The notes under the pieces: model-generated
Told to the model about the DNA's origin: nothing
The model's database searches: none
Seen by the model: the letters and a program-made list of their open reading frames with translations, nothing else
Position numbers and translations under genes: made by a program
Shown here: piece by piece, positions 1 through 10,854 of the stretch
How the letters are laid out: each line of letters begins with the position of its first letter
Position numbering within the stretch: position 1 is the first letter of the stretch
NCBI GenBank assembly: GCA_050084985.1
Contig: JBITNC010000001.1
Location: 149,978,001-150,042,000 of the forward strand
Reading direction: 5' to 3'
DNA from: Nageia nagi
Lineage: Eukaryota; Pinophyta
Length of the DNA: 64,000 nucleotides

Positions 1-1936
1 GTACAATAATCGCAAACCCTAATGATGGAAGGAAAAATGACTTGTAGAAGACAAAGTATGATCAAAATTTATGATTAGAATCATAATATATGTAATGTAT
101 TCATTGTCTAGTAAATTAATGGGATACCTTATCAATGGAAAAAGTAAGATTCTATGCATGAGATGATGCATTCTACTCCTTTACAAATAATGAAGTTTTG
201 ATATGCCTTGTCTCCAAAACCTGATCAAATTTAAAAATGTCTATAGGAATATAACTTCTTGATGTATGAAATAAATTTAATTTATGGATTTATAGTATTG
301 ATGTACTATGTTGATATTTTAAGCTTTAAAGTAAAATTAGATGGTCAAAAAAGGATCAAAGTAAAAAAGAAAACTAAAGTAATAATAGAAAAGAAGACCT
401 TGTAAGATATACACCAATATACAAATAGTTCATTAATTAAAATCAAAAGTTTAGATCTATAATCCAATATGGGCTATTACTAGATTATGCACCTAAAATA
501 AATAAGCTACAACCATGATGATTTGTTAGGGAATTAGTATAATATGGCTTAAATGTTTCAATTAAAAACAAATACATTTCCAAGAGATGGTCTCTATCGG
601 ATAATAAATGATCAAGATATTTGATAATGTTAGCATATTACATGAAAATTAGAATAAATTTAGCTCCTACGTAATTAAAGTTTTAAAACATGGATATCCC
701 TTATGTATGAAGGAAAACTAGTTGAATTAGGACCTAGGTTGAATGGGATTACCAAACAATGCATTTAGATAATCTATACAAGTATTGATTTTTTACAAAA
801 TGTATAGGACCTTGATACTAGACAAAGAAACTAGACAAATTGAAATTATCTTTGGTGTACTAGAATAAAAGTAAGGATCACTTTAGTAAGTTACACTCTA
901 CATTGCACTTCCTTTCTAGAAGTAGTAATTTTTCAAGCATCTCAAAACTTGTTATTATTCTCTAATTTTGGTGTTCTTTTAAAGTATTATTTTTTTCATG
1001 CATATGTGATAGTACTGTTGAATATTCTTTGATAGCTACATGAATAAGATTTTTTTAAACTTATTTAACATATTTGATGAATTTATTATTTTTGATTATC
1101 AGATATGATTACTAATGTGATAAGTGGTTTGTTTGAAAATTAAACCAGTTACTACTTGACTCAAGCATGAAAACTAGAAATCAAATGATTGATTTAGAAT
1201 CATTATTCCTAGGAATGTTAGTATGATTATAGTATTTAAATTTTATTAGACTAAACAAGAAACTCTGGGTATTATTCTAATACCCATGGCTCCCCAAGAT
1301 ATGGGCACAGGTATGCCAGACACCATGGTGAGTCTTATCAATAGATAAGGGTAGTTTAGTATCTCATATCCTTGATAGACTATCAAATGAGGGTAGAAGT
1401 CAATAAAAAAGTAGTTATCAAGAGAAGGTAACTTGTAGTCATACTTCTTATAGTTAAGAAAATAGGAGTATTATGATTGTTCCATAGGTGATGATGCTTA
1501 CCCATTTCATATAGAAGATTGCCTAGGACAATATATCTACACCTATGAATCGAAGGGTCATACATCAAGTGAAGATGTTTAACCTTATGGATGAGCATTC
1601 TCTTGGATAATATGGGACCCAATTAGGAAACCACAACACTATGATCATAATATTTTTTACACAGTTGGTGAATGGGAATGGTGGGGTCACCTATAAGGCA
1701 TCTTCCAATGGGATGAGCATTGAGAAGTGAACACCAAAAAGTTTTCAATCAGGGTTGGTTATTCTAGATTTCCATCAATCTTGCCATATGGGTGCTAACT
1801 AGCTAGAAGCATTAACATGCACATGTGAATCACCTTTTCCACTCCTAGAACATTTGAGTGTTAAATTTAAACAAAAAAATAGGTCTAAAATTTTAGGGTT
1901 TATGAAGTTGAAAATAGGGTTGGTGAGAAGCATTAC
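1..1936. other. Unassigned AT-rich sequence left of element A
   Basis: I find no reading frame with a recognisable domain on either strand. The stretch is AT-rich, with scattered stops in all frames. It may be old retroelement debris, but no protein motif supports a family call. Its right edge is set by the start of the left LTR of element A. Confidence 0.5.
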
Positions 1937-3150
1937 TATTCATCAAGATGGTGTAATGATAAGTAATAGTAGGGTTCTTGAATGAGAAGAAGGTGGTGGG
2001 ATAGTGTGCTTATGGGGTCTTCTAGTCAAACTCCAAGTCATAGGCTAGTTCCTATCTATGAAAGAGGTCAAAAGTTGTAGGAAAGAGATAAAAAAGTGTA
2101 AGGGTAATAAGAAAGAGATAAAAGAGGTCAAGAGTTATATGAAAGAGATAAAAATCTAAACTAGTAATTAGCTCAAGCATCACTACATAAGCAATGATCC
2201 ATTGCCAAGAGTAAGAATAGATCAAATACCTCACTCTTAAGGTCTTGCATTTGCAATATAAAACCATAAATTTAGCAAAGCCTCACACATAAAAATAACA
2301 AAACCAAGATAATAGCCATAAAATATAGAGGGAAAAACACCATAGCCTTGCATTACCACATATGAAATCAGTACATCCACTAGGAAACTTTTATAAAATG
2401 TTTGATCTTGTATACTTCAAAAAGTCCACTATTTATAGTATTACCTTTACAAAATGGGTGGTTTTCCACCATTAATGAATACAACTACCTATTTGACTAA
2501 GAGCAACATAAACTTAAATATTTATAGTATTTACAATAGATTTTACTACTACAGCTAATTAAGAAGTATTTTATAGATGTGGCATTGCTTCTTGAAATCT
2601 ATATCTTGAGCATGGTGAATCTAGAATTTTTTGAATTTATGAGGTATGATACATTGCTTTTTTTAGTACAATCAAGTCATCTTTATAGTCAATAGCCACC
2701 TAACTCTTTGCAACCATTAAATGTTCTTATTATGTAGCTTTCATGCTTATCACTATAAGGGTGAAGGAAGATATACCCATTCAAACCTAAGAGTGAACTA
2801 CTACTACCACATGAAAATGAGTTGCAATTGATATGTGGATAGAGTCTTAAGGTTCATACACCCTTGATTAAGTGGACCCAGGTGTTCACCTTTTAGAAAT
2901 GACTTAGCTACTTTTACAAAATGGACACTCTTTAACATGACTCATTCAACTATGTATAAACAACACCCACCTTATAACAAAATGGTAACTAACTAAGACT
3001 TTGTAATATGAACATGACCCAAAAATAAGTTAAACAAGATAAAGCTATAGTTAAGTGCATATATACATAAGACTATTAAGAAAAGGAGAAGGTATATATA
3101 ACTTACATTTAAGATTGAATCCCTTAGAGTGTAATTATGTAAGAATAACA
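1937..3150 (-). repeat. 3' LTR of element A (left, shortened)
   Basis: The sequence from about 1950 to 2890 and from 2910 to 3150 aligns with 10870-11850 and 12610-12886. Shared landmarks include the GAAAGAGATAAAA repeats near 2085 and 11015 and the block ending AAGAATAACA. About 700-800 bp present in the right LTR are missing here between roughly 2890 and 2910. On the minus strand the LTR begins TGTTATTC, the expected TG start. Confidence 0.8.
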
Positions 3151-3359
3151 ATCTTCTGGCAACTCTTATTAGTCTTCATATTATTGAAGAAAAGAACCCT
3201 CAATGATTGCTCTAGAAGTTGATAATTGGCAAAAATCAACTTAGCTATTGCTTCTTTCTTAGGTGCCTTATCCATTGGTATAGAGTCCTTTTTCTGGAAA
3301 AAGCATCAAAAGTAAAAGTATTTATAGTGTATAAGCTTAGTAGGTGTTATGAAATCACC

Positions 3360-4480
3360 TGATTATCCAGTAATGTTGAGGTGGATCTTGTTCACTAGTA
3401 TAGGTAGCTCCTGGGACCTAATAATGTCCTTCAATATGAATGCATTATTTTGTAAGGCCTCAATGATAATATAAGGTCCATTCCATAGGGAATCAAATTT
3501 TTTGTGCCTCCCAAGTTTTGGTCTTTCCTCATCCCACTTCAAGACTATATATTCAACTTTAAATTTCATGTGAGAAGACTTCTTTTTTTGTTGAACCATT
3601 TTTAACAATGTTTTTTCTATGATGGAAAGTCTAATAAGATTTATTTCTATCTTCCTCTAGCTTGATCAATTGATTGAATCTGACATGCAATGGCTCAAAT
3701 TCATAGTTTTCTAACTCCTATAGGATTTTCAATGTAGGCAAATCTAGATGAATAGGAAGCACTAGTCTCTTACCATAAACTAATGCATAAGGTGATTTTT
3801 TGATAGCTAAATTGATACTAATTTTATCATCTCATAATGCATAGTCTAACTTTGTGTGCCACTACTTGGGATTCCCTTCAATAGTTCTATTCATGATCTA
3901 GGTTAAATTTTTATTTATTGATTCAACCAACCCATTTCCTTACGAGTAATAATTTGAAGATAATAGCCAATAGATACCATACGCAATAATAAACTATGAT
4001 AAATTATCCTTGGTGAATTCAAAACCATTATTTGATACAATGGTCCATGGGATAACAAAATGAGTGATCAATCTCTTTATCATCTCTATTACTACCTCCT
4101 GATCTAAATTTTTACATGGCATTACTTTTGAACATCTTGTAAAGTAGTTTGTTGTAATTAGAATAAAATTATGACCCATTGAAGTGTGTGTATTAATTAC
4201 ACTAATGAATTCTAAATTCTATTATTGGAAAGCTTCTTCAAGGACCATAGGTTTGAGAGGCATAATAGCTTGTCTTCTCTTTCCCACATACCAACTACAC
4301 TTGTCACATTCTTAGGCTATCTTGAAGGAGTCTTGAAATATAGTAGGCCAATAATAGCCTACCTATAATATTTTTACTATAGTAGTTAAACCACTATAGT
4401 TTCCTATTGAGAATCCATTATGAAATTCATACATAATTCTCTAAGCTTCATCTTGAGTTACACATCTCAACAAGGTTTGA
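3360..4480 (-). pseudogene. Element A integrase (broken)
   Basis: Minus-strand translation gives a gypsy integrase in pieces. The catalytic core is at about 3994-4230: a segment like GHNFILITTNYFTRCSKV, then VIPWTIVSNNGFEF. The family normally has Asp where this copy has Asn in TTNYF and in SNNGF, so two of the three DDE acidic residues are lost, both consistent with G-to-A change. The third, in GLVESINKNL near 3930, is kept. The C-terminal domain at 3363-3608 ends with LWNGPYIIIEALQNNAFIL, the GPY/F module that helps bind DNA. Several stops separate core and C-terminus. Integrase would insert the cDNA copy into the genome; this one cannot be active. Confidence 0.8.
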
Positions 4481-4559
4481 TCAAAATTTTACCTATAGCT
4501 TGAAGCTTCTTCTCTAAAACTTATCAAAATATTCAAGGCATTATCCATTCCTAAAATAA

Positions 4560-5940
4560 AATATATTATTTTATCCAATCACTTTCTTCATTAACATGCT
4601 TCTCATCTGTAATAAAAGAAATTATGTGTGTTACCTCTTCTATGTTTTCACAAAGAGCTAAACAAATAGCTCTTCCTTTGATAAGATTGGTTGGTTTAAT
4701 TTCAACATCATATTCCATTATCCTTGTTATCCAACTAGCCTTCCCTTCACTCAATTCATCTTGGATAACATAGTTTCTTACATCATGGTGAATGGTATAT
4801 ACAAGGATTTTATTTTGAGACACATAATGCTTGAATTTTTTCAAACCTGTTATAATAAATAACACTTGTTTTTCAATGAAAGAATGCTTTACCTGATGTT
4901 TATATAGTATTTGATTATGAAAGGCTATAGGATGTTCTTTTTTATCATCCTTCTATGCTAGTATAGATGCAATGCTTTTCTCAACTCCATAAGCATACAT
5001 GATAAAATATTTTGAGAAATATAGATTTTTGACAACTAGAGCTTCTATTATTACTCATTTGATATTATGAAAAGCTTGTTTTTGTTCATCTAACCAAGAT
5101 AATTGAGTATCTTTCTTTAACACTGTAGTGATTGGAGAAATAATTTTAATTTGACCAAGAAAAGATGGTAGGGCCTTTTTATTTGAGGGAAAACTAAATG
5201 CTTCAATGGCTTTTATCATGTATAGATCAATTGTTATCCCTTCTTCTAAAATAATGTGACCAAGTAATTTTCCTATGTTAACCATAAAAATAGATTTTTT
5301 GGGATTAATGGAAATCCCAAATTACATGCATTTATCAAAAACTTTCCTAAGGTGGTGTATGTGATCCTTTCTACTTTTAAAAAATATATTAATTTCATCC
5401 AAATAGACCATGATTATCTTATTAACAAACTCACGAAAGGAATGGTCCATAGCTTGCTAAAATGTATCCCCAACATTGGAGAAACCAAAAGGCATTTTTT
5501 GAAATGCAAATGTACCCCACTTAGTAGTAAATGTAGTTTTATGTTGATCCTCATCTTTTACCTATATTTGATTAAATCTTGAAAAGCCAAAAATTATATA
5601 AAAATAACATGCACCAACAATATTTTGTAGGATTTATTGTATAGGAGGGAGAGGATAGTTTATATTTTAGGGACAATTGATTCAAATTCTTGAAATTCAT
5701 ACATAGTCTAATTTATTCATTCTTATTTCTTACTAGGATTGAATTAGCTACCCAAGTAGAGTGTTTGATAGGATAAATTATTTTAGCATCCAAAAGCTTA
5801 AGAAACTAGGATAAATTATTTTAGCATCCAAAAGCTTAAGAAACTCCTATTTAATAGCTTCTTCTATCCTTGGGTTAATTGGACTATACTTTTTCCTATA
5901 TGGCTTGGCATCTAGATTAAGTTCAATGGTATGTTGGATC
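4560..5940 (-). pseudogene. Element A reverse transcriptase and gypsy RNase H (broken)
   Basis: RT starts near 5940 with a stretch like IQHTIELNLDAKPYRKKY, followed by RIEEAIK and, after a duplication, HSTWVANSILV. Next come WGTFAFQKMPFGFSNV near 5500 and the active-site box, read as MVYLDEINIFF. The family has YxDD, so the second catalytic Asp is Glu here. The thumb/connection reads GKLLGHIILEEGITID then SFLGQIKI. The gypsy RNase H at 4566-4990 shows KKEHPIAFHNQIL, GLKKFKHYVSQNKILVYT and ASWITRIMEYDVEI. Stops occur at several positions, for example the Gln of the ATFQ motif (CAG to TAG). The RNase H runs straight into integrase with no second RNase H between them. Confidence 0.85.
5769..5846. 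repeat. 39-bp perfect tandem duplication inside RT
   Basis: The block beginning GGATAAATTATTTTAGCATC and ending in AAGCTTAAGAAACT occurs twice, head to tail. It duplicates 13 codons' worth of the RT N-terminal region encoding LLDAKIIYP. The copies look identical, so the event is young relative to the decay around it. Confidence 0.9.
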
Positions 5941-6389
5941 ACATTCTTATCATAAGTCTTAAGATAATCATAATTCCATGCAATTACTTTGAAAAATTTA
6001 TCATAGATCTAGTGTATCATTTCTTTTACTTCCTTAGTGCATTTTGATCCAACCTTTATGATTTGTTTGGGTCCAACTTCCAGCTCAACATGAATTTCCT
6101 TCTGAGTAGCCAATTTTTTAGCTCTTTGGACATATTCAAAATCAAATAACCATTCAAAGGAAAGCAAACATTTGGGTATAATATTATTTCTCAATTGAAT
6201 AATATTTGATTCTTGAAAATAATTAGGGAGTTCTATAACACTAAAGTGTGAGCTACTTCTTCATCTATCAGAAAGTTCATAATATGATCATTAGAGTCAA
6301 ATACCTATCAAAACTTTGTATTATTAGGTACAAATGGCCTAAATAAAACTTTAACTCCACAACTACCACTTTTGTGATGAGTAGGATTA

Positions 6390-6775
6390 AAAGGTGCTCT
6401 TTAGCCAGCAAGTGCATCAATAATTTGATTGTACTTTCTAGGAATGGGAATAAAATTTATATCCATGAAATATTCTAATAGATTCTATACCCTATTCCTA
6501 TAAATCTTTAGATAATGATGCCTTGCACTAATCTTATCTTTCACTTGATTAATGACTAGTTCAAAATCCCCATAGACTACTAGACATTTTATACCCATGT
6601 TGATAGCTTTTGATATCCCTAAATAGAGAGCTTCATATTCAACAACACTATTGGTGCAATTACATGTGAATCTAAATGAAAACCTTCTCATATGTCCCTT
6701 AGGTGACTTAAAAACAACACTAGCATTTTAACCATGCTTGCATATGGCCCATCAAAGAAAATTTTCCATACTTGG
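6390..6775 (-). pseudogene. Second, archaeal-type RNase H domain of element A, placed before RT
   Basis: Minus-strand translation reads WKIFFDGPYAS, then after one frameshift ASVVFKSPKGHMRRFSFRF, TNSVVEYEALYLGISKAINM, GIKCLVVYGDFELVINQVKD and finally FIPIPRKYNQIIDALAG. These match the plant/archaeal-type RNase H fold: W..FFDG, N..EYEAL with the catalytic Glu, the GDS-like strand (here GDF) and PR..N...DALA. The start, core and end of the domain are all present in order over about 125 residues. RNase H removes the RNA strand during reverse transcription. In Tat-lineage plant elements this extra domain follows the RT-linked RNase H. Here it lies about 450 bp upstream of RT, between protease and RT. 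Domain call is firm; whether the order is original or a rearrangement is open. Confidence 0.85.
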
Positions 6776-7126
6776 TGTTCCTTTTTAACTGAAACTAAAA
6801 TTGGATAAATATTTTAATGTAAGCAATACTTACCCATGCCAACATCATTGACCTAATAATTAAGGTCATTTTCTAAAAGTATCTCTATGGTTAGTAGTGA
6901 TTCCATGAGTGGATTCCTTTCAAAAATTTGTACTTGCTCAAGGTCATTCATGTAGTTTAGCATTATACGAAAGGAATGATGGTGAAATTAAAATTTTTAA
7001 ATGTTGGTGAACATGAATTTAAGTCATGGTGAAAGGTGTTCAAAAATTATGTAGGGTAGGTGGTGAAATGAAATTTTTTAATATAGTTAGAATTTTTTGG
7101 CAATATATATTATGTTTCAATTTATG

Positions 7127-7870
7127 ATGATCGCTAGAGTAAATGTCAAGATGATCATCTACATAAAGGTAAGGATGATCATTTGTATAAGAGCACAAAT
7201 GATCATCTACATAGAAGCACAGATGATAGTATGCAAAAAAGAAAAGATGATCATCTATGTATTTGTGATGATGATAGTTAACACTTTTTTATAGATGATC
7301 ATCTATGTATTTGTAATGATGATCATCTACATTAAAGTGAAGATGATCATCTATAAAGAAGCATATATGAATGTATATACAAATGAATAGATGATAGTTT
7401 ATAAAAAGGCACAAATGATCATCTACATAGAATCATAGATGATCATCTGCATAGAAGAATAGATGATCATCTGCATAGAAGTACATATGAGCATCTACAA
7501 AATTGCACTAATGAGCATCTGTATTATTGCACTTATGAGCATCTGCAATGTTGCTTAGATGAGCATCTATAATCTTACATAGATGAGCATCTCTAATTTT
7601 GTGCAAATGAGTGACTATAATTTTACATAGATGAGCGTCTCTAGTTTTGCATAGATGAGCATCTCTAATGTGTCATAGATGAGTGTATTCAATCCCACAT
7701 AGATGAGCATCTTTAGTTCTACACTAATAAGCATTTTCAAGGACACACAAGCAAGCATATTCAATTCTCCATTGATGAGCAATCTTCAACGATACATCAT
7801 CGAGCATCTGTAATATCGCATAGGTAAGCATATTCAATAAAGCACTATTGAGCATCTACAATCCCTCACA
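7127..7870. repeat. 24-bp minisatellite, about 31 units, inside element A
   Basis: Units begin ATGATCATCTACATAGAAGC and repeat at exactly 24 bp, or eight codons. The first 15 units (7127-7486) mostly carry ATGATCATC, which contains the palindrome GATGATCATC when preceded by G. From unit 16 at 7487 nearly all carry ATGAGCATC, which breaks the palindrome. The array lies between protease and the archaeal-type RNase H. Because the period is a multiple of three, it also makes short periodic frames such as MIIYI repeats on the plus strand; I do not consider those genes. Confidence 0.92.
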
Positions 7871-8234
7871 AATGATCCTTGAGCATCTTAGAGAATTTGA
7901 AATGTTGGTATATCTAACTAGTCTCATAAGCTTTATATGTAGGGTATAATTGGTGATTTCATCGAGAAAAAATGTTTTTGTTTTATTTTCAAGGTGATTA
8001 CTTGCAAAAGTATAGGAGGCATAGATGGCTATTTTTACTTATCTTTATAAAAAAATTATAAAATATTGGCAAGCCAACCCATAATTTTTTTTGTCTTGAA
8101 AAATTTGGACTAAATGGTGCAATATCTGAGGTCAATATTTTTAACATTAAAAAACTTAATATTATCCTATTGGTGAATATTCACCATTATGCATAATGTT
8201 GATGTAGTTTTGTTGAATGATATTCATTAGATGG

Positions 8235-8790
8235 ACATTCTTGGTACCCTCATTTGGAACTTTGACATGCTTGTTCTAGAAAGGAAGTAGGATGTGTGTG
8301 TAATCTAAAGCTAAATATCCTCCTAATTTGGTAGTAAATTCTCTAGACAAGTAGATTCCAAATAGAGGTGGAAGATAAACTACAATAATATCCTAAATGA
8401 CATAAATATCAAGGAATGCATTTAGAGTTATACTAACTCCTTTTACATTACCAATCACATCAAATAGGAAAGAATCTAACTGTATGACTCCATCAATGCA
8501 TCGAGTTATGTATAATTCCATCTCATCTACAACAACTTTGGGAATAACAATACTAGTGGATCCAGTATCAATCATATAATTGTTAACAACCCAACCTTGT
8601 AATCTAAGGGATATATAAAAAGGTGGAGGTCTTATTATACCTATTGGAGTTGTAAAGACATCATCAAAATTTGTAAAAATAAAATTATGCTCACTAGTTT
8701 TTTTCTTACTATTCTTTAGCTTCAAAGCTTTTTGCAAACGGTCAATTTGACCTAGAATTCTCAATGCATCAAACATAGTCACTTTAGAAG
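8235..8790 (-). pseudogene. Element A aspartic protease (partial)
   Basis: Minus-strand translation has a retropepsin core: PPPFYISLRLQGWVVNNY, then MIDTGSTSIVIPKVVVDEM with the catalytic DTG intact. It is followed by a region resembling DIIVVYLPPLFGIYLSREF, TTKLGGYLALDYTHILLPF, the typical downstream end of the plant gypsy protease domain. One TAG interrupts the frame near 8397. The protease would cut the Gag-Pol polyprotein. Upstream, about 1 kb toward Gag has no clear domain; downstream lies the minisatellite. Confidence 0.8.
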
Positions 8791-9799
8791 GTGTTCTTTT
8801 TAATTCTTCTACTATATTGTATGGAGCATAAGAGGATAACTTACTTGATTCAGTAGGCTAATGGTATCTGAATTATTGAGTAGCCTTCTCCTTTTATTAT
8901 TCAATTATAAAAGGATACCTAACTAGAGTAGGTTTCTTTTTCTCTAGGACATCATCTTTGGTCCGAGCAAGGTTTCTTGTAGTAGAAGCAACATTACCCA
9001 TACCTTGTGGAATTTAATCCAAATAGTTTTCAAGTTCATTTGTTAGATTAAATGGTTGAAATACATGAGCCTTGGATCTCTTAGGATTAGGTTGAGCTAA
9101 AGTATATGCTTTATTTGGATAAGTGGATTGGGTTTGCTATGGTGGTGTTGAAGTAGAGGCTTTGGTTTGTACATATTTTGCCTACTCTCTAGCATAGCCT
9201 AGAATCTAAAAATTAACCATGATAACATCTACAGTAGGATCTGATGTAGCTTCAATCATATAATCAAAGTGTAATCCCAAGTATTGGTATTGATATAATA
9301 CATAAGAATCTACAAAATATGGATCAAAACAAGGAGGACACCATTTTGTAACACCCAAAGCATCACTTTCTATAGAACTAATCATGATTGCACTATATAT
9401 AGCTTTGGTAGTAAGAGGCTATTCTGGTTGGTTGTTTCTAGGATGGAATCTTGGCTAATATTGATTATCATATCTTGTAAAATTCTATAATTGATTCTAC
9501 CTCTCTTGCAAAGTGATCTTATTTCTTAGGTTCTTAATAGGAATCTCCAACTACCTTATCCTCTCATCCTCTTATGATTTTGAACTAGTACTTTTACTTG
9601 TTGATGTAAGAGTTAAGAGTGTTGGCACCTAGTTCTAAGTAATAGGCTTAGGAGGAGGGGTTGATAAGGCTAGAACTTGTAGATGTGGAATCTATAATGG
9701 AGCTTATTTTGGAGGCAAATTATGAAATAAGGGCATAATGGATCTTAGTTACATTTTTTTCATAAGATACTAAAGTATATTTAGTAGATTTAGCTATTT

Positions 9800-10345
9800 G
9801 ATAAATATTTAGGAAAGTATCCCAAAAATAATAATTAATACATTTAAATATGGGTGAAATTCTTTCCTATAATATACCAAGACTTGAGCATTGGTTGGTC
9901 TGATCCTTAGTGGAATGGAATTCTAAGTTTTCTCAAATATTATATTGATTTCATCAACAAATTTATGGGGATGCCCTTTAATGCATGCTATAAGGTTCAT
10001 AAAGGTACTATCATCACCATATTTAGAAAATATTCTAATTAGATATTGACATAGCTCTTCCCATGTAATTATAGATCGAGGAGTCAGAGTTCTAAACCAT
10101 TCTACTACTTTTCCTTCAAAAGAATGTGATAATAATCTAGTCATGATAGTCTCATTTGTGATATTAAAACTTAATACTAGGAGGGATACATCTTGATAGT
10201 GCTCATAAGTTATTTTTTTTTACCCATCATACTTAGGAAAAAATTTAAAGGCTACTTATATAATAGTTAGGGAATTAGTAGGAATTACCAATGGATGATT
10301 ATTATTCCAAGAAGGAAAATCTATAGGGATTGATTGAGCCATATT
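9800..10345 (-). pseudogene. Element A Gag, N-terminal and middle part
   Basis: A start at about 10340 reads MAQSIPIDFPSWNNNHPL on the minus strand. It is followed by FPKYDG, HYQDVSLLVLSFNITNE, TRLLSHSFEGKVVEWFRTL, ITWEELCQYLIRIF and HKFVDEINIIFEKT. The pattern WF..L......TW.EL...F is the retrotransposon Gag capsid-like domain found in plant gypsy elements. Stops after TNSLTII and after KYDG show decay. Gag would form the particle that carries the RNA. I see no clear zinc knuckle downstream. Coding starts roughly 360 bp after the last primer-binding-site copy, the usual place. Confidence 0.75.
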
Positions 10346-10704
10346 TGGATCAATTATATTAGGTGAATGATTTTACTAGACAAAGTCAAATACAGATGAT
10401 AATGGAATAGATCTTAGAGGAATTTATGGGGATAGAGTCCAAAAAATCTTTCACCTATTCCTCCTTTAAGGAATTGATAGCTCTAAAAATCTAGGCTATC
10501 GAGAAGAATTTCTGGCACTACTTCTAGTAAATCTATGAACTAGAGGTGTCAAGGTTCAAAAAAATGATTGGTGTGATAGCAAAGTGACTAATAAGGTCTA
10601 AAAAAGCCTTATAATATTTAAAGCACAAGGGTGATAGCCTACTAGACAAAGCTATCTAGCCTATTCATGTCCAAATTATTTACAAAAATGAACTTGGTTA
10701 TTTG

Positions 10705-10854
10705 GGTCCCACTAGGCATACCAAAAATGAATGATGGTTTATGCTCAAATGATCAAGTTTTACTTAGGTCTCATGGAGAGTGCAAAAAACAAAATGGTGG
10801 TTTATGCTCAAATGATTTGGTTTTACTTAAGTCCCATCGAGCGTGCTAAAAAAA
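10705..10854 (-). repeat. Primer-binding-site region repeated three times
   Basis: Read on the minus strand, the leader just inside the 5' LTR holds three successive sites near 10852-10830, 10790-10765 and 10728-10706. They begin TAGCACGCTCGATGGGAC, TTTGCACTCTCCATGAGAC and TTTGGTATGCCTAGTGGGAC. They are spaced by about 63 bp and share the flank TTTGAGCATAAACC. The third is almost identical to the primer-binding site of element D (TTTTGGCATGCCTAGTGGG). The tRNA primer is not identified here. Confidence 0.7.

Noticed and set aside
5352-5582. A plus-strand 76-residue protein
   Set aside because: It is the complement of the RT active-site region of element A.
7127-7870. CRISPR array
   Set aside because: The 24-bp units run head to tail with no unique spacers, and the setting is a plant retrotransposon.
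10667-10849. A plus-strand 60-residue protein with an internal repeat (NDGLCSND, NGGLCSND)
   Set aside because: It is the antisense of the triplicated primer-binding-site leader of element A.
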